The position numbers were made by a program, and so were the translations under genes. A DNA stretch of 64,000 bases, from contig JARDYH010000004.1 in assembly GCA_029215795.1 (NCBI GenBank), forward strand, positions 31,066,001 through 31,130,000, given 5' to 3'. Under the pieces are notes generated by a model. It worked only from the letters and a program-made list of their open reading frames with translations. It was not told the origin of the DNA and searched no databases. Below, one piece after another: positions 11,206 to 20,901 of the stretch; position 1 is the first letter of the stretch; every line of letters begins with the position of its first letter. This stretch comes from Anniella stebbinsi. Lineage: Eukaryota; Chordata; Lepidosauria; Squamata; Anniellidae.

Positions 11206-12545
11206 GAATCACAGAATCATAGAATAGTAGAGTTGGAAGGTCGAGACCAACCCCATGCTCAATGTAGGAATCTACCTTAAAGTATCCCTAACAGATGGTT
11301 ATCTAGCTGCCTCTTGTATGCCTCTAATGTGGGAGAGCCCACAACCTCCCTAGGTAATTGGTTCCATTGCCGTATTGCTCTAACAGTCAGAAAGCTTTTC
11401 CTGATGTCCAGCCGGAATCTATCTTCCTGTAACATGAGCTCATTATTCCGTGTCCTGCATTCTGGGTTGATTGAGAAGAGATCCTGGCCCACCTCTGTGT
11501 GACAACCTTTCAAGAATTTGAAGAGTGCTATCATGTCTCCCCTCAATCTTCTCTTCTCCAGGCTAAACATGCCTAGTTCTTTCAATCTCTCCTCATAGGG
11601 CTTTGTTTCTAGACCCCTGATCATCCTCGTTGCCCTCCTCTGAACATGCTCCAGATTGTCTGCATTCTTCTTGAAATGTGGTGCCCAGAATTGGACACAA
11701 TACTCAAGATGGGGCCTAACCAGTGCTGAATAGAGGGGATCCAGTACCTCGAGCGATTTGGAAGCTATACTTCTATAAATGCAGCCCAAAATAGCATTTG
11801 CTTTTTTTGCAGCCACATTACACTGTTGGCTCATATTCAGCTTGTGATCTACAACAATTCCAAGATCCTTCTCACTTGTTGTATTGATTAGCCAAGTATC
11901 CCCCATCTTGTAACTGTGCATTTGATTTCTTTTTCCTAGGTGTAGAACTTGGCATGTATGCCTATTAAATTTCATTCTGTTGTTTTCAAGCCCAGTGCTC
12001 CAGTCTATCAAGATCACTTTAGAGTTTGTTTCTGTCTTCCAGGGTATTAGCGATTTTGTGTCATCTGCAGATTTGATAAGCATTACCTGCACATCCTCGT
12101 CCAAATCATTAATAAAAATGTGGAAGAGCACTGGGCCCGGGACTGAGCCCTGCGGTACCCTGCTCATCACCCCCACAGTGTGAAAAGGTACCATTGATAA
12201 GCACTCTTTGAGTCTGATTCTGTAGCCAACTGTGGATCCACCTAATAGTTGTTCCATCTAGCCCACTTTTCACTAGTTTGTTAATCAGAATGTCATGGGG
12301 CACTTTATCAAAAGCTTTGCTGAAGTCAAGATATAATATATCCACAGCATTCCCACAGTCCACAACGGAGGTTACCTGATCAAAAAATGAGATCAGATTA
12401 GTCTGACAGGATTTGTTCTTGACAAATCCATGCTGGCTTCTAGTAATCACTGTATTGTTTTCAAGGTGTTTACAGATTGACTTCTTTATAATCCTCATTT
12501 TCCAAGCAGCAGGTTTAGAGGCCATGTTTTGAAATATGACTGTCC
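11206..12545 (-). mobile_element. CR1-type LINE, 5'-truncated
   Basis: On the minus strand this runs from a reverse-transcriptase fragment to the CR1-type 3' terminus, seen on the plus strand as AATCACAGAATCATAGAATA. That is the octamer tail (ATTCTATG-like) that marks CR1 ends. The 5' side stops just before a SINE fragment at 12.55 kb. It lacks the endonuclease and ORF1, so it is a normal dead-on-arrival truncation. Confidence 0.9.
11277..12525 (-). pseudogene. CR1 reverse transcriptase fragment (frameshifted)
   Basis: Two minus-strand frames together give the palm and C-terminal part of a CR1 ORF2 protein, which copies element RNA into DNA at the nicked target. The upstream frame (12525-12109) has the N-terminal palm with RSQHGFVKNKSC and motif A, LYLDFSKAFDKVPHDIL. 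The downstream frame (12257-11277, 326 codons) has VPQGSVPGPVLF, the catalytic region and the C-terminal YEERLKELGMFSLEKRRLRG and AIRQWNQLP signatures. The frame changes near 12180, between the two halves. The catalytic YADD/FADD box reads SADDTK, so the aromatic residue is lost. The stop is about 70 bp before the 3' octamer tail, normal for CR1. Non-functional; the family call is confident. Confidence 0.9.
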
Positions 12546-12549
12546 CATT

Positions 12550-12672
12550 TTCAATCCCCAGTATCTCCAGGTAGCGCTGGGAAAACCCTCTGCCTGAAAC
12601 CCTGGAGAAGTACTCTCAGACATTCTAAATGGTACAGAGCTCAGTGGACCAATTATTTTACTTGGTATAAGG
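12550..12672 (+). mobile_element. tRNA-Ala-like SINE body, partial
   Basis: Contains CCAGTATCTCCAGGTAGC, CTCTGCCTGAAACCCTGG and CAGAGCTCAGTGGACCAA, then GGTATAAGG. This is the body and tail of the SINE seen on the other strand at 17.4 kb. The tRNA-derived head is missing. The right side is cut by the MITE that starts at 12673. Confidence 0.7.
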
Positions 12673-12860
12673 TAGGGTCACCATATGAAAAGGAGGACAG
12701 GGCTCCTGTATTATTAACAATTGCATAGAAAAGGGAATTTCAGCAGGTGTTATTTGTATGCATGCAGCACCTGGCGAAATTCCCTCTTCATCACAGCAGT
12801 TAAAGCTGCATGAGTCCTGCCTAGCGTGAACAGATACAAAAGAGGACATGGCTCCTGCAG
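12673..12860. mobile_element. TAGGGTGACC-family MITE, rearranged
   Basis: Starts TAGGGTCACCATATGAAAA and follows the monomer through GGGAATTTCAGCAGGTG and AAATTCCCTCTTCATCAC to GAGTCCTGCC. It then meets a second, opposite arm (TAGCGTGAACAGATAC, AAAAGAGGACATGGCTCC) that stops after GCAGCTTTG. It is therefore a monomer with a partial inverted second copy. GTATAAGG at 12665-12672 is the likely left target duplication, but its right partner is lost. Confidence 0.65.
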
Positions 12861-12869
12861 CTTTGCATG

Positions 12870-13330
12870 ATTGGCTCATTTACTTGAGTGTAAGTGCGTG
12901 TATATGAATTGGGTCCATGGCAATTTGGGAAGGGGGAATTTAACCTTCCCACTTCCATTTTTGTCCTGAAATTCCACTTCCCTGTGTCTGTATGTGTGGG
13001 TGTGTGGAAAAAAAAGAAATGAAAAAATATATATCCATCAATAGGAATGTCAATCAATGCGGCAGGGTGAATTTCAGGAAGATTGGTCCTGAGACAATGG
13101 AAATTGACCCCACTCTTTCTATCAATTAATTGTTTCTATACATTATTTGTTTGGTTACTATGCCTCCCATTTTAAATATTATCACAGTTTGTATGATTTG
13201 GGACGTTACATTGCATTGGCAGGGATACCTTCAACTGTAGCTATTGATTTTTGGATATTGCTCAACACTGCCAGCTTTTTGGAAATGAGTCAGGGAGTCA
13301 TGGCCAGTGTAGCCGCATAAATACAGTGCA
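12870..13330. other. No recognised feature
   Basis: AT-rich unique sequence with short A-rich and GT-rich runs. No coding or repeat signature. Confidence 0.5.
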
Positions 13331-13334
13331 TATA

Positions 13335-13448
13335 TTGCTAGAGCCACTGTGCTGTAGTGGTTTGAGTGTTGGATTGGGACTTGGGAGATCCAAGTTCTAG
13401 TCCCTACTTGACCATGAAACTCACTGGATGACTTTGAGCCAGTCACTG
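13335..13448 (+). mobile_element. tRNA-derived SINE, 5' half
   Basis: The promoter parts of a tRNA-derived SINE are visible: an A-box-like TGTAGTGGTTTGAGTG and a B-box-like CCAAGTTCTAGTCCC, followed by CATGAAACTCACTGGATG. The unit is interrupted at 13448 and resumes at 13957. RNA polymerase III would have transcribed the active ancestor. Confidence 0.75.
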
Positions 13449-13951
13449 GCAGCATTCGGACAACACAATAATCAATTAGGGGGGGGGGGAAATCAACCGT
13501 CAGTTGTGTTGATTATTATGTTGTGTGTTGGGCAACACACAACACACACACAACTGACAGTACACTATTTTGGTGAATTAAACAATGGGGAAAAACAATG
13601 GGCTGCTCCATTGCTTATCCCGAAATCCGTCGATTAAAGTGTTGTGTGTCGGGATCCCCCCTCTCTCCATGTACTATTCCAGTTGGTCATAGAGTACCCT
13701 GGCAGGAGCAGGCGAAAAAAAACCCCAGCAGCTCCTATACAGCCAGCAGAACTTGAGGTGCATGATGGAATAGGGTCAGGAGGACTGAGGGAGGAGGGAG
13801 GAAGGAACACCAGCTGCCCAGAAGGATGCTGGGACTTTCAGCTGCGCAGCAGGGGGAGAGGCAACATGTCATCTGTCGGGCATCAGGAAAATAATGCACA
13901 GTGAGTGTGTTATTCCCCCCTTCATTGCGTAATATGTCATCCAAATGCTGC
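13449..13951. mobile_element. 503-bp non-autonomous DNA transposon inside a SINE
   Basis: The left end is GCAGCATTCGGACAACACAA and the right end, reverse-complemented, is GCAGCATTTGGATGACAT: matching terminal inverted repeats. CACTG flanks both sides (13444-13448 and 13952-13956), and removing the insert restores a continuous SINE. The interior has local hairpins (GTCAGTTGTGTTGATT and CACACAACTGACAG) and G-rich/C-rich runs near the ends. There is no transposase frame. A 5-bp duplication fits a minority of hAT-like or other cut-and-paste families; the superfamily is not settled. Confidence 0.7.
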
Positions 13952-13956
13952 CACTG

Positions 13957-14097
13957 ACTGTCAGCCTAACCTACCTCAAAGGGTTGCTACGAGGGTTAAA
14001 TGGAGAGGAGGAAGACCATGTAAGCAACCTTGTGTTCATTGTCAGAGGGGGGAAAGGGCAAGATATAAATGTAATGATAAATAAGTAAATAAACTCC
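13957..14097 (+). mobile_element. tRNA-derived SINE, 3' half
   Basis: Continues the interrupted SINE with GTCAGCCTAACCTACCTC, AAGGGTTGCTACGAGGGT and GATATAAATGTAATGAT, and ends in an AAATAAGTAAATAAA tail. The junction to the 5' half lies across the 13449-13951 insertion. Confidence 0.75.
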
Positions 14098-14397
14098 ATG
14101 TGTTCCATTATTTTGGTGGTATAACAATACTTATTTTTTTCCTGATTCTGCTCAGTAACAAATATGGTGTGAATCTCCTTCCTCATTGCTGACCTTTGAT
14201 TCTGTTTTTCCCATGCACATATCATTATAATGTGACATTTAGATGAGCAATATATGGGAAATCTTTTTCTTTCTTTTTGTGGAGCTGCCTTCCAGTCATT
14301 AAAACCACTGACAGAGAAAGGTGGTTCCCAGTCTTCCTCCTTTGTATATATTCTGCAAGTGTAGCAAAATAAAAATAAAAACATTGTCACTGGAAAC

Positions 14398-14475
14398 CAG
14401 GCATTTCAATCAGAAAGATCCACTGAATGCAGTAGGACTTTCTTCTGAGTAAAATATGTAGTGGATCATGGTGTT
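14398..14475. repeat. Short interspersed repeat, AATGGGACTT family, diverged
   Basis: Contains CAGTAGGACTTTCTTCTG, AGTAAAATATG and GTGGATCATGG, the same order as in the 10.3-kb copy but more decayed. Confidence 0.45.
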
Positions 14476-14479
14476 AGTA

Positions 14480-15039
14480 TTCATGTATTTACATTCATTT
14501 GTATTAGAGATTCACCTGTAGCCAGAAAGAGTGAGGGGTGGGTAGTTAAGGGAATCAATTCATATTAGCTAAACCATAACCAAAGTAGCACTGGGAATTA
14601 TTTGTATTATTAAATAATAGTAGAATGACATTTAATATGTAAAATGACTGCCTAGTGCCTGTCAGTTGTCCCACATGGCTAAACAATGGAAGGTGGGGAC
14701 ATGTTTACTTGTTACTGAGGAACTGGGTAGAATAGAACCTGCACACTCTTATTCATTGTCATAAGTAAAAATGCTAGGAGACGTCTTTAAGAAATGAAAA
14801 TCAAAACCAGAGAAGTAGCTCCAATGTGCCTGAGGGCCAGATGCTTCCATCTCTCCATCCCTGAAGTAGCTATGATACCCCAGTGTGGGGTGAAAAGCAC
14901 ATTAAGACACATCACTAAATGTCTTTCCAAGAAAAATTGGAACAGTGATTTATTGAGGACACAGGGACCAGAAAATAATTTCTGTTCCTAGTCAATAGGG
15001 AGACCTGGCTTATATGTTGATGCTCCTCAAAGCAGTTGT
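14480..15039. other. No recognised feature
   Basis: Unique-looking AT-rich sequence. No coding signature in either strand. Confidence 0.5.
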
Positions 15040-15047
15040 GTTCATAC

Positions 15048-15793
15048 TAGGGTTATGCACAGCCGTCCATGACTTGCCTCAGATGTCATTTTGGAGCCCC
15101 TGAAATGGCCCCAATTTGACTTGGGGAGCTTTGAGGGAGTGCCCACCTTGCCTTGTCACTGAAGTGAGATCCCCCCCCCCCCGAATCGAGCCTGCCTTGC
15201 AGGTTCCTGGGTGCCGGCCACACAGCCATGGGACTCCCAACACCCTATTCCTCGCTTGCAGCTCCCTCTCCCCCTTCACAGCCTCCTCACCCCATTCCCC
15301 CCAACCCAGAGCCACCGCCACCAGGACTGTCAATCACATTCTCCTCCCAGAAAGCCAAGCCACGATTTAAAGTTAAGGTCACGGTGGTTCTCTTTTTGTT
15401 ATTATATCTATGGTCGCAAACTATGGCGGCCATAAAGAGGAAGGTCGCAGAAAGCCGCGGTGACTTTATCTTTAAATTGCTGCTCAGCCCTCTGGGAGGA
15501 GGATAAGATTCATTCCCTGGTTGCAGGCTCCTCCACCCCCTTTGCAGCCCCCTCGCCTGGACTTATTGCTAGCCTTGAGCAGGCTTTCCTGAGTGGGAAG
15601 GCTGGGTGGGGGGGAGTGGCCCAGCACCACTTTGAATTGTCCCAAGAAGCCCTGAGATGTTGGTCCTGATCTGCTTCTGCCTCAGCGTGCCTCAGGCTGA
15701 CCTCGTACTGACTTGGATCTAGGCTGAGATGGGCTGAATCGGCCTGCCTCACCTCGTATTTGGGGATTCAGACCAAAGTGTTACACAGCACTA
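15048..15793. mobile_element. Non-autonomous hAT element, 746 bp
   Basis: Starts TAGGGTTATGCACAGCC and ends GTTACACAGCACTA. It is flanked by GTTCATAC (15040-15047) and CTTCATAC (15794-15801), an 8-bp duplication with one mismatch. The interior is C-rich on the left and holds an inverted block around TATGGTCGCAAACTATGG. Its left half resembles the start of the 27.6-kb element (GCACAGCC, then a CTTGCCTCAGATG-like stretch), so the two are the same subfamily. Frames inside it are chance reads through C-rich sequence. Confidence 0.75.
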
Positions 15794-15843
15794 CTTCATA
15801 CAAGGACAGCCCCAAATGGATTCTGGGAAATGGATTATGAATA

Positions 15844-16214
15844 GGGATGTTCAAGAATTTCATTTCAGCCTCAAATCATCCAAACTTGCCCCATTCACAA
15901 TCCCAAACACATTCAGGAACTTGTGACTGAGAAGTCCACATTTTAAAAAACCAAAACCAAAAGTGCACTTTGAAATGTGCATTTCCCCCAATACACATTT
16001 TAGATTTGAATAAATAGAATAGAAAGTGTGCAGTTTTATATAATGTGCACAGACGTACACCCTTATCCTCTTTGAAATGCACAATTTTCTTGTTCAGACG
16101 AACCAAAAAAAAAAAAAAGACAAAAATGAAAAGGAGAGTGAGGCAAATGGAGCTTTGAAGTGACGTTCAGAGTATTTTGGTGAGCTAGAACATTCCTGGT
16201 TCTCCCATCCCTAA
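15844..16214. mobile_element. hAT-related fragment
   Basis: The left end is TAGGGATGTTCAAG and the right end TCTCCCATCCCTA. The end block GAGTATTTTGGTGAGCTAG matches AGAATTTTGGTGAGCTCA near 35.9 kb and GAACTTTGGCGAGCTCA near 28.5 kb. No matching 8-bp flanks were found, so one end may belong to a different insertion. Confidence 0.5.
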
Positions 16215-16499
16215 AATTTCTGAGAAATTGAACAGGGATGTTTGCAAAGGTCAAATGCCCCTGCTTTATTTTTGTACTGAGAATCAGGATGGGAAAGCCC
16301 AGCCCACCTTGATGCTGCTGGCAGGACATGCAGCCTAAGAAGAGATGAATTTGAAGGCAGGAATCATGTGGGTTATCTCAAGCATTCTTTCAAAACTCAA
16401 TCCTTCCTCCCCATTATGGGGCTTTGATATTCGATTGGGCTGTTCTATGGGGCCTGATTCATTTTTCCGCCTAAGCAGCCTTCTGCTTTCCCATCTCTA

Positions 16500-16865
16500 A
16501 TCAGGAGAACTTTCTGACCACATTTATTAGTGTATCTTGTAACTTGCAGTCACCTAGTAAAGTATAAATGCTCCTTCCATGCAAATTATAATAGAGAGCA
16601 TGTACTTATAATTTAATCATTGCTTTAAATGTTTAAAGCTGTAGCTCTGTTTTATTTTTTTTTTAAAATCATAGCACCATTTCCCGCTTTTCAGCATTAT
16701 GGGCCATGTTTATATTGCTATGCAAATTATTCCTTGTAGAGAGTTTACAAATTCCCCCTTTCATTATTAATAGTGTTGCGAGGCCCTCCATCGCCCCCAT
16801 CCCTTTCTATCTATATTGCTTTGCATAATACATAATTAATGCTAACTGCCGTGCATTGGTCTCTG
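16500..16865. promoter_or_regulatory. Candidate conserved non-coding element with octamer motifs
   Basis: A repeat-free, AT-rich stretch with two exact octamers ATGCAAAT at 16579-16586 and 16720-16727, a near-octamer CTTTGCAT at about 16819, an E2F-like TTTCCCGC at 16680-16687 and homeodomain-like CATAATTAATGC near 16831. Motif clustering of this kind is common in developmental enhancers. Conservation cannot be tested here, so the call is tentative. Confidence 0.4.
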
Positions 16866-16869
16866 TGCC

Positions 16870-17400
16870 AGTTTACATTAGGATATTTTTTCCTTGTCTT
16901 CTGTCTCTGGAAGATGGAAATTGGTATTTGGCATGGCAGAAAATGGTTGGATTTCTTTGTCCTATCCTTTCTAGTTCTTCCATTTTCTTGACAGAAGAGG
17001 CACCTGGGGATTTACTCAGCAGCTCTTTGCATTTGAGGATCCAAGCTCAAACATATTTATTGCCATTTTCTTTGGGGCTAGACTTGGGCTTATGAGGAAT
17101 ACAGACAAACTGGAAAGCATCCAGCACAGATCCACAGAGAGACAGAACACATCTCAAAATGCTGGAAAAAGATTACTTTATTTATACCAACTGCCAGTTA
17201 TTAAATGGAAGAGACATGATATTTTTCAGAGTTCTCTGCAGGCAATTGTTAAGCTTCCCCCAAAGAAGGCTCCTAAAAATATCAGGACCAAGATGCATTG
17301 GTCTTTATTATAAATAAAGTAATGTTTTCCAGAGATGTGTTCTTTCTCTGTGAATCTAGAACTGGGCTTAGTTAACTCCTGGATTTGTGGCAGTGGGATA
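16870..17400. other. No supported gene
   Basis: Short frames at 16856-17095 and 17092-17313 are adjacent but show no domain or splice context. Probably continuous with the unique block to the left. Confidence 0.4.
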
Positions 17401-17407
17401 GTGAGGG

Positions 17408-17600
17408 AGGAACATAGGAAGCAATCTGAGTCAGATCATTGTTCCATCTAACTCAGTATTGTCAACACTGACTGGCAGCAGTTCTCAAGGGTTTCAGGCA
17501 TTATTCATTTATTCCTCTACCTGGAGATGCCAGGGAATGAACCTCGGATATGCATGAAATGCATGTACGCTGCCACTAAGCTATGGTCCCTCCTCCTACA
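17408..17600 (-). mobile_element. tRNA-Ala-like SINE, full body
   Basis: On the minus strand the head carries an A box, TAGCTTAGTGG, and a B box, GGTTCATTCCC, separated by the usual tRNA spacing. The body follows, then a tail seen on the plus strand as GGAACATAGGAAGC. Head, body and tail fit an RNA-polymerase-III SINE derived from an alanine-type tRNA. Partial copies lie at 12.55, 42.24 and 62.2 kb. Confidence 0.8.
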
Positions 17601-17604
17601 GCTC

Positions 17605-18395
17605 TTCCACCTAATGGCAAATGACATAGAACATGAAGACTTTTAGGGGTTAGATTTGAAAATGAGGGGTGGGAGTTAGGCTGCAACTGGCTCTTACCTT
17701 AAGGGCAGACAATGGCAAGTGAAGTAGTTCACTCGGAGGACTCTCCAGGTGCAACGGAAGGTGACTGAGAGGAAAGGGGAATTCTCACCCATTGTTGTAG
17801 CAATTTCACTTGTTCTTCCATAAGAACGTGCCAACAGTTGCACATTTCTTCATAAACAGAATGAGAATGGGAAAAAACTTGAGGTTTTGGTATGCGTGTG
17901 GCTGTGGGTGTGTAAGCAAAAATGACAGATTCATCCATCCTTACCTGCAAGCATACCCCAATGCCTACTCTAGAGACAAAGCTGCTAGATGTGGATTTAA
18001 AGAAATGTCTATTTGGGCCCTGAATGGTGCCCTCGTGCAGATTGCTGATGTCAGATGGAGCTGGGGTGGATGACCCACCGGTGTATGCCTGGTCAGTGTT
18101 GACTGAGGCAGGCTCTGCCTCTGCCCCTGCCTCTGTCTTACAAGTTGCAGGGTGACGTTTTCCTCATCATCTGTATTACTTCAGTTGTGAGGTTCAGAAC
18201 TACATATTCATTTCCTTGCCCCCATCCGCAGCCGCCGTTCCTTGCTTCTACATTCCTGATCCATTACAACAACAACAAAAGTGTGCATCCGCCCTGTATA
18301 TACTCTTGAGCAGGTGCGCTTTTTAAACACACTTAAGTTATAATGCCATCATGACTACAGGTAGAAAATGAAGTGTGCTTATCACCTGCTGTGAT
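17605..18395. other. No recognised feature
   Basis: Mixed unique sequence. Frames near 17.8 kb are short, overlap on both strands and have no family character. Confidence 0.5.
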
Positions 18396-18399
18396 ATTG

Positions 18400-18436
<37 letters not shown>

Positions 18437-18448
18437 TGTATGTGTGTG
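18400..18448. repeat. (TG)n microsatellite with TA interruptions
   Basis: TG units with two TATG interruptions. It produces artificial poly-Cys-Val and His-Thr frames on both strands. Confidence 0.95.
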
Positions 18449-18449
18449 C

Positions 18450-20220
18450 AGTGACCTGGACTTTGGCCCCAAGTTCCAGCCCCAGGTTTCAGCCCTGGCT
18501 GCACCAATGTTTGGATCTGTGTGCATCCCGTATAGACTTCCAAGGTAGGTGCTGTGGCACATGCCAACCCTCCCAGCTTACGAGCTGCAGCCTTCGTCAA
18601 GGCATGAGGCATGGCTGGCAGCACTTCGGAGCAGCATCAATGTGAAATTGTCATTACTACTTAAACAGGAATCTGATATTTCTCTTGAAACCGGAACAGT
18701 GGGTGGGGCCCCAGTTCCGCTCACTTCAGCTGAAATGCGTGGCAATGACATACCTCAAGGGGCAAATAGTGATGTATACAGAAGCTCCGTGATGCCATTG
18801 CATGTATTCTTCCTGCAGCCTGCTGCATAAATTAACTGGCATAATGATTTACAGCTAGACATGGATAAATTGGACCATTTTGGTTTATCTCAGTTTTTAT
18901 TCATGCCAATCTTAATTTTGGTACATACCTAACTTTGGTTTGTCCTAAACACTGATTGATTGATTGAAAGTTTGCCAAAGTTTTCTACCTGCTCCTCACT
19001 TGTGTAATGAGAAAGGCTGGGAAAGAACAGCACACATATTTTGTATATTGTTCATTGACATGGAACTGCTTAGGCTGGGTTTAAGGTTTGGTTTCCCTTT
19101 AAATACTGTTGTTAATGAGAAAACCTGGCTGAATGGTCAGCTGACATTGCCTTGTGATGATTATTTTTTAAAGAGTTGCTAACAGGACATTTAAGAGTCC
19201 CCCATTCACTGACCCTGCTATAGTGAGTATCTGGCAGACAAGAAAAATCATAGGCTAAAGTAAAGACATTTTGTTTTATTGGCAATGATTCATGTCCCAC
19301 ACTCAAGAACAGAGGGAGATGGAGCAGTGCTGTAAGCGTTAAGGTATTTGAGTTGTATATCCTAGGTCGTAGGATACATACCTCAATGACTGCTGATTGT
19401 TGGAACCAGCCCTTTTCTCTTTGGATCACTTTGGATTGCAGTTCATTCAGGTTTCAAGTTGTCTAAATATCTCCAAAGTGGGCCACTTTACCTTGGATTC
19501 ATGCTTCATCTGAAATGAACCCAAAGCCCTACTGTTAACAAAAGGCCTTTTAGTTAACATCATGTACTTTTAATACTGTCTTTTGCTAACTGACCCAACA
19601 AAACCTTAAGTGGGCTCAAAGGGATTGCATACCCTATAATGGACTTTATATAGCTAAGGATTCATCCCAAATTCTTGGATTATCTGTGGACATGGCCACC
19701 AAATAGGTTCCTCTGGTGCCACACCTTTCCCAAAATTTATTCAGATATTATTGTTAATATAACTGGGGTATGATACCATCTGGTCATTGTTTCAAAAGTG
19801 ATTTCCCTGACGTTGGTTGGTGAAGAAAGGATGAATGCATTCCAAATCTTCCTTCTGATCACCTGTTTGATCCACATTTTTACCCATTTCATTACATGTG
19901 GATGCTTAGCCCAGTGGTGTGATCACAGAAATGTGTACCAAAAAAATCACTTTTGAGGTAAAAATGCCTGCTAGTTAGGACTCGGAGATATTGCTCTGCC
20001 TTAGGATTTAATGTGATTGATGTCATACAATACCCTAGATACCATCCCTCTATAAATGTAGCCTTGTAGTTTAAAACTAATTGTTAAAACATTTAATATT
20101 TGCATATTAAATCGGAATGATTGTCAAATATATCACATCTTTATTCAAACTTCCTCTAACTTCAGTATTTGTTTTATGAAGTGTGTGGTTGTGTGTGTGT
20201 GGTTTAATTAATAGGAGGGC
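18450..20220. other. Unique sequence, no supported gene
   Basis: No LINE, SINE or DNA-transposon signature recognised. Frames up to 105 codons (19112-19429, minus) lack domains. A GTGTGTGTG run occurs at 20189-20203. Confidence 0.5.
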
Positions 20221-20229
20221 TGGTTCAAA

Positions 20230-20640
20230 CATCTGCAACCATTTGAATTAAAGTTCTTTCTTTGTATCATGCTATGATGCTGTGGCTAAGGTAAAAGTTT
20301 CAGATGAGACATGGTTCACAGGTAGTGATGTAGCAAATCTTCCTGATGCAAGGCGTAATGCACAACTCCTGTTATCAACACAGCCGCTGTCTCACTGTCG
20401 CTCCCTCTTAAAGTCCCTGTCTTGTTTGGCTCAATTTACTATAAAACAAGTGTTTCCACTTCCTACCCTGAAGGGTCAAGTGAGCTCATAAAAAATCAGT
20501 CTGTCTCCCTGCATCATCACTAAGAGTGCCCATCAGGCCCAAATCAGAGCTTGTTTCCTGTTGCCTAGCAATAGGCGATGATGTCTAAACTAGACAGGAG
20601 ACAGACAGAGGTTAATCCCACGGGGCTCAGCGAGTGTTTG
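20230..20640. promoter_or_regulatory. Candidate conserved non-coding element with RFX-like site
   Basis: A repeat-free stretch between unique DNA and the L2 copy. It contains GTTGCCTAGCAATAG at 20560-20574, close to the RFX X-box inverted repeat, and balanced, non-coding, non-simple composition. The frame at 20282-20491 has no domain. An enhancer or promoter-distal element is plausible but unproven. Confidence 0.35.
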
Positions 20641-20754
20641 TGACATGTTTGAACTAGTAAAGAAGAGCACCTGCAGTTTGGATGCATTGTGAGTTATGGT
20701 AAATGTCTGTATTTCTGTGTATGACAACCACATGCTTGTGGAGAGGCAGACATG

Positions 20755-20791
<37 letters not shown>

Positions 20792-20901
20792 TTTATTTCT
20801 TACCCGCCTCTCCGTCTGGATCGAGGCGGGGAACAACAACATGATAAAATACATAAAACTAATTAAAAACATGACAATTATTATTAAAACTGCATTAAAA
20901 C
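20755..20901 (-). mobile_element. L2-type LINE 3' end, left of hAT insertion
   Basis: An (AAT)n tract at 20755-20788 followed by ATTTATTTCTTACCCGCC and GGATCGAGGCGGGGAACA. This is the 3' terminus of the same L2 subfamily as the long copy at 51.4 kb. The element continues beyond the hAT insertion at 22742. Confidence 0.85.

Noticed and set aside
13971..14390. 139-codon frame on the minus strand
   Set aside because: It overlaps the 3' half of a SINE and AT-rich DNA; no protein character.
17530..17600. Functional tRNA-Ala gene on the minus strand
   Set aside because: The A and B boxes are present but decayed, and they are followed by a SINE body and tail. It is a tRNA-derived SINE head.
18382..18645. 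Cys/Val- and His/Thr-rich frames
   Set aside because: They are translations of the (TG)n tract.
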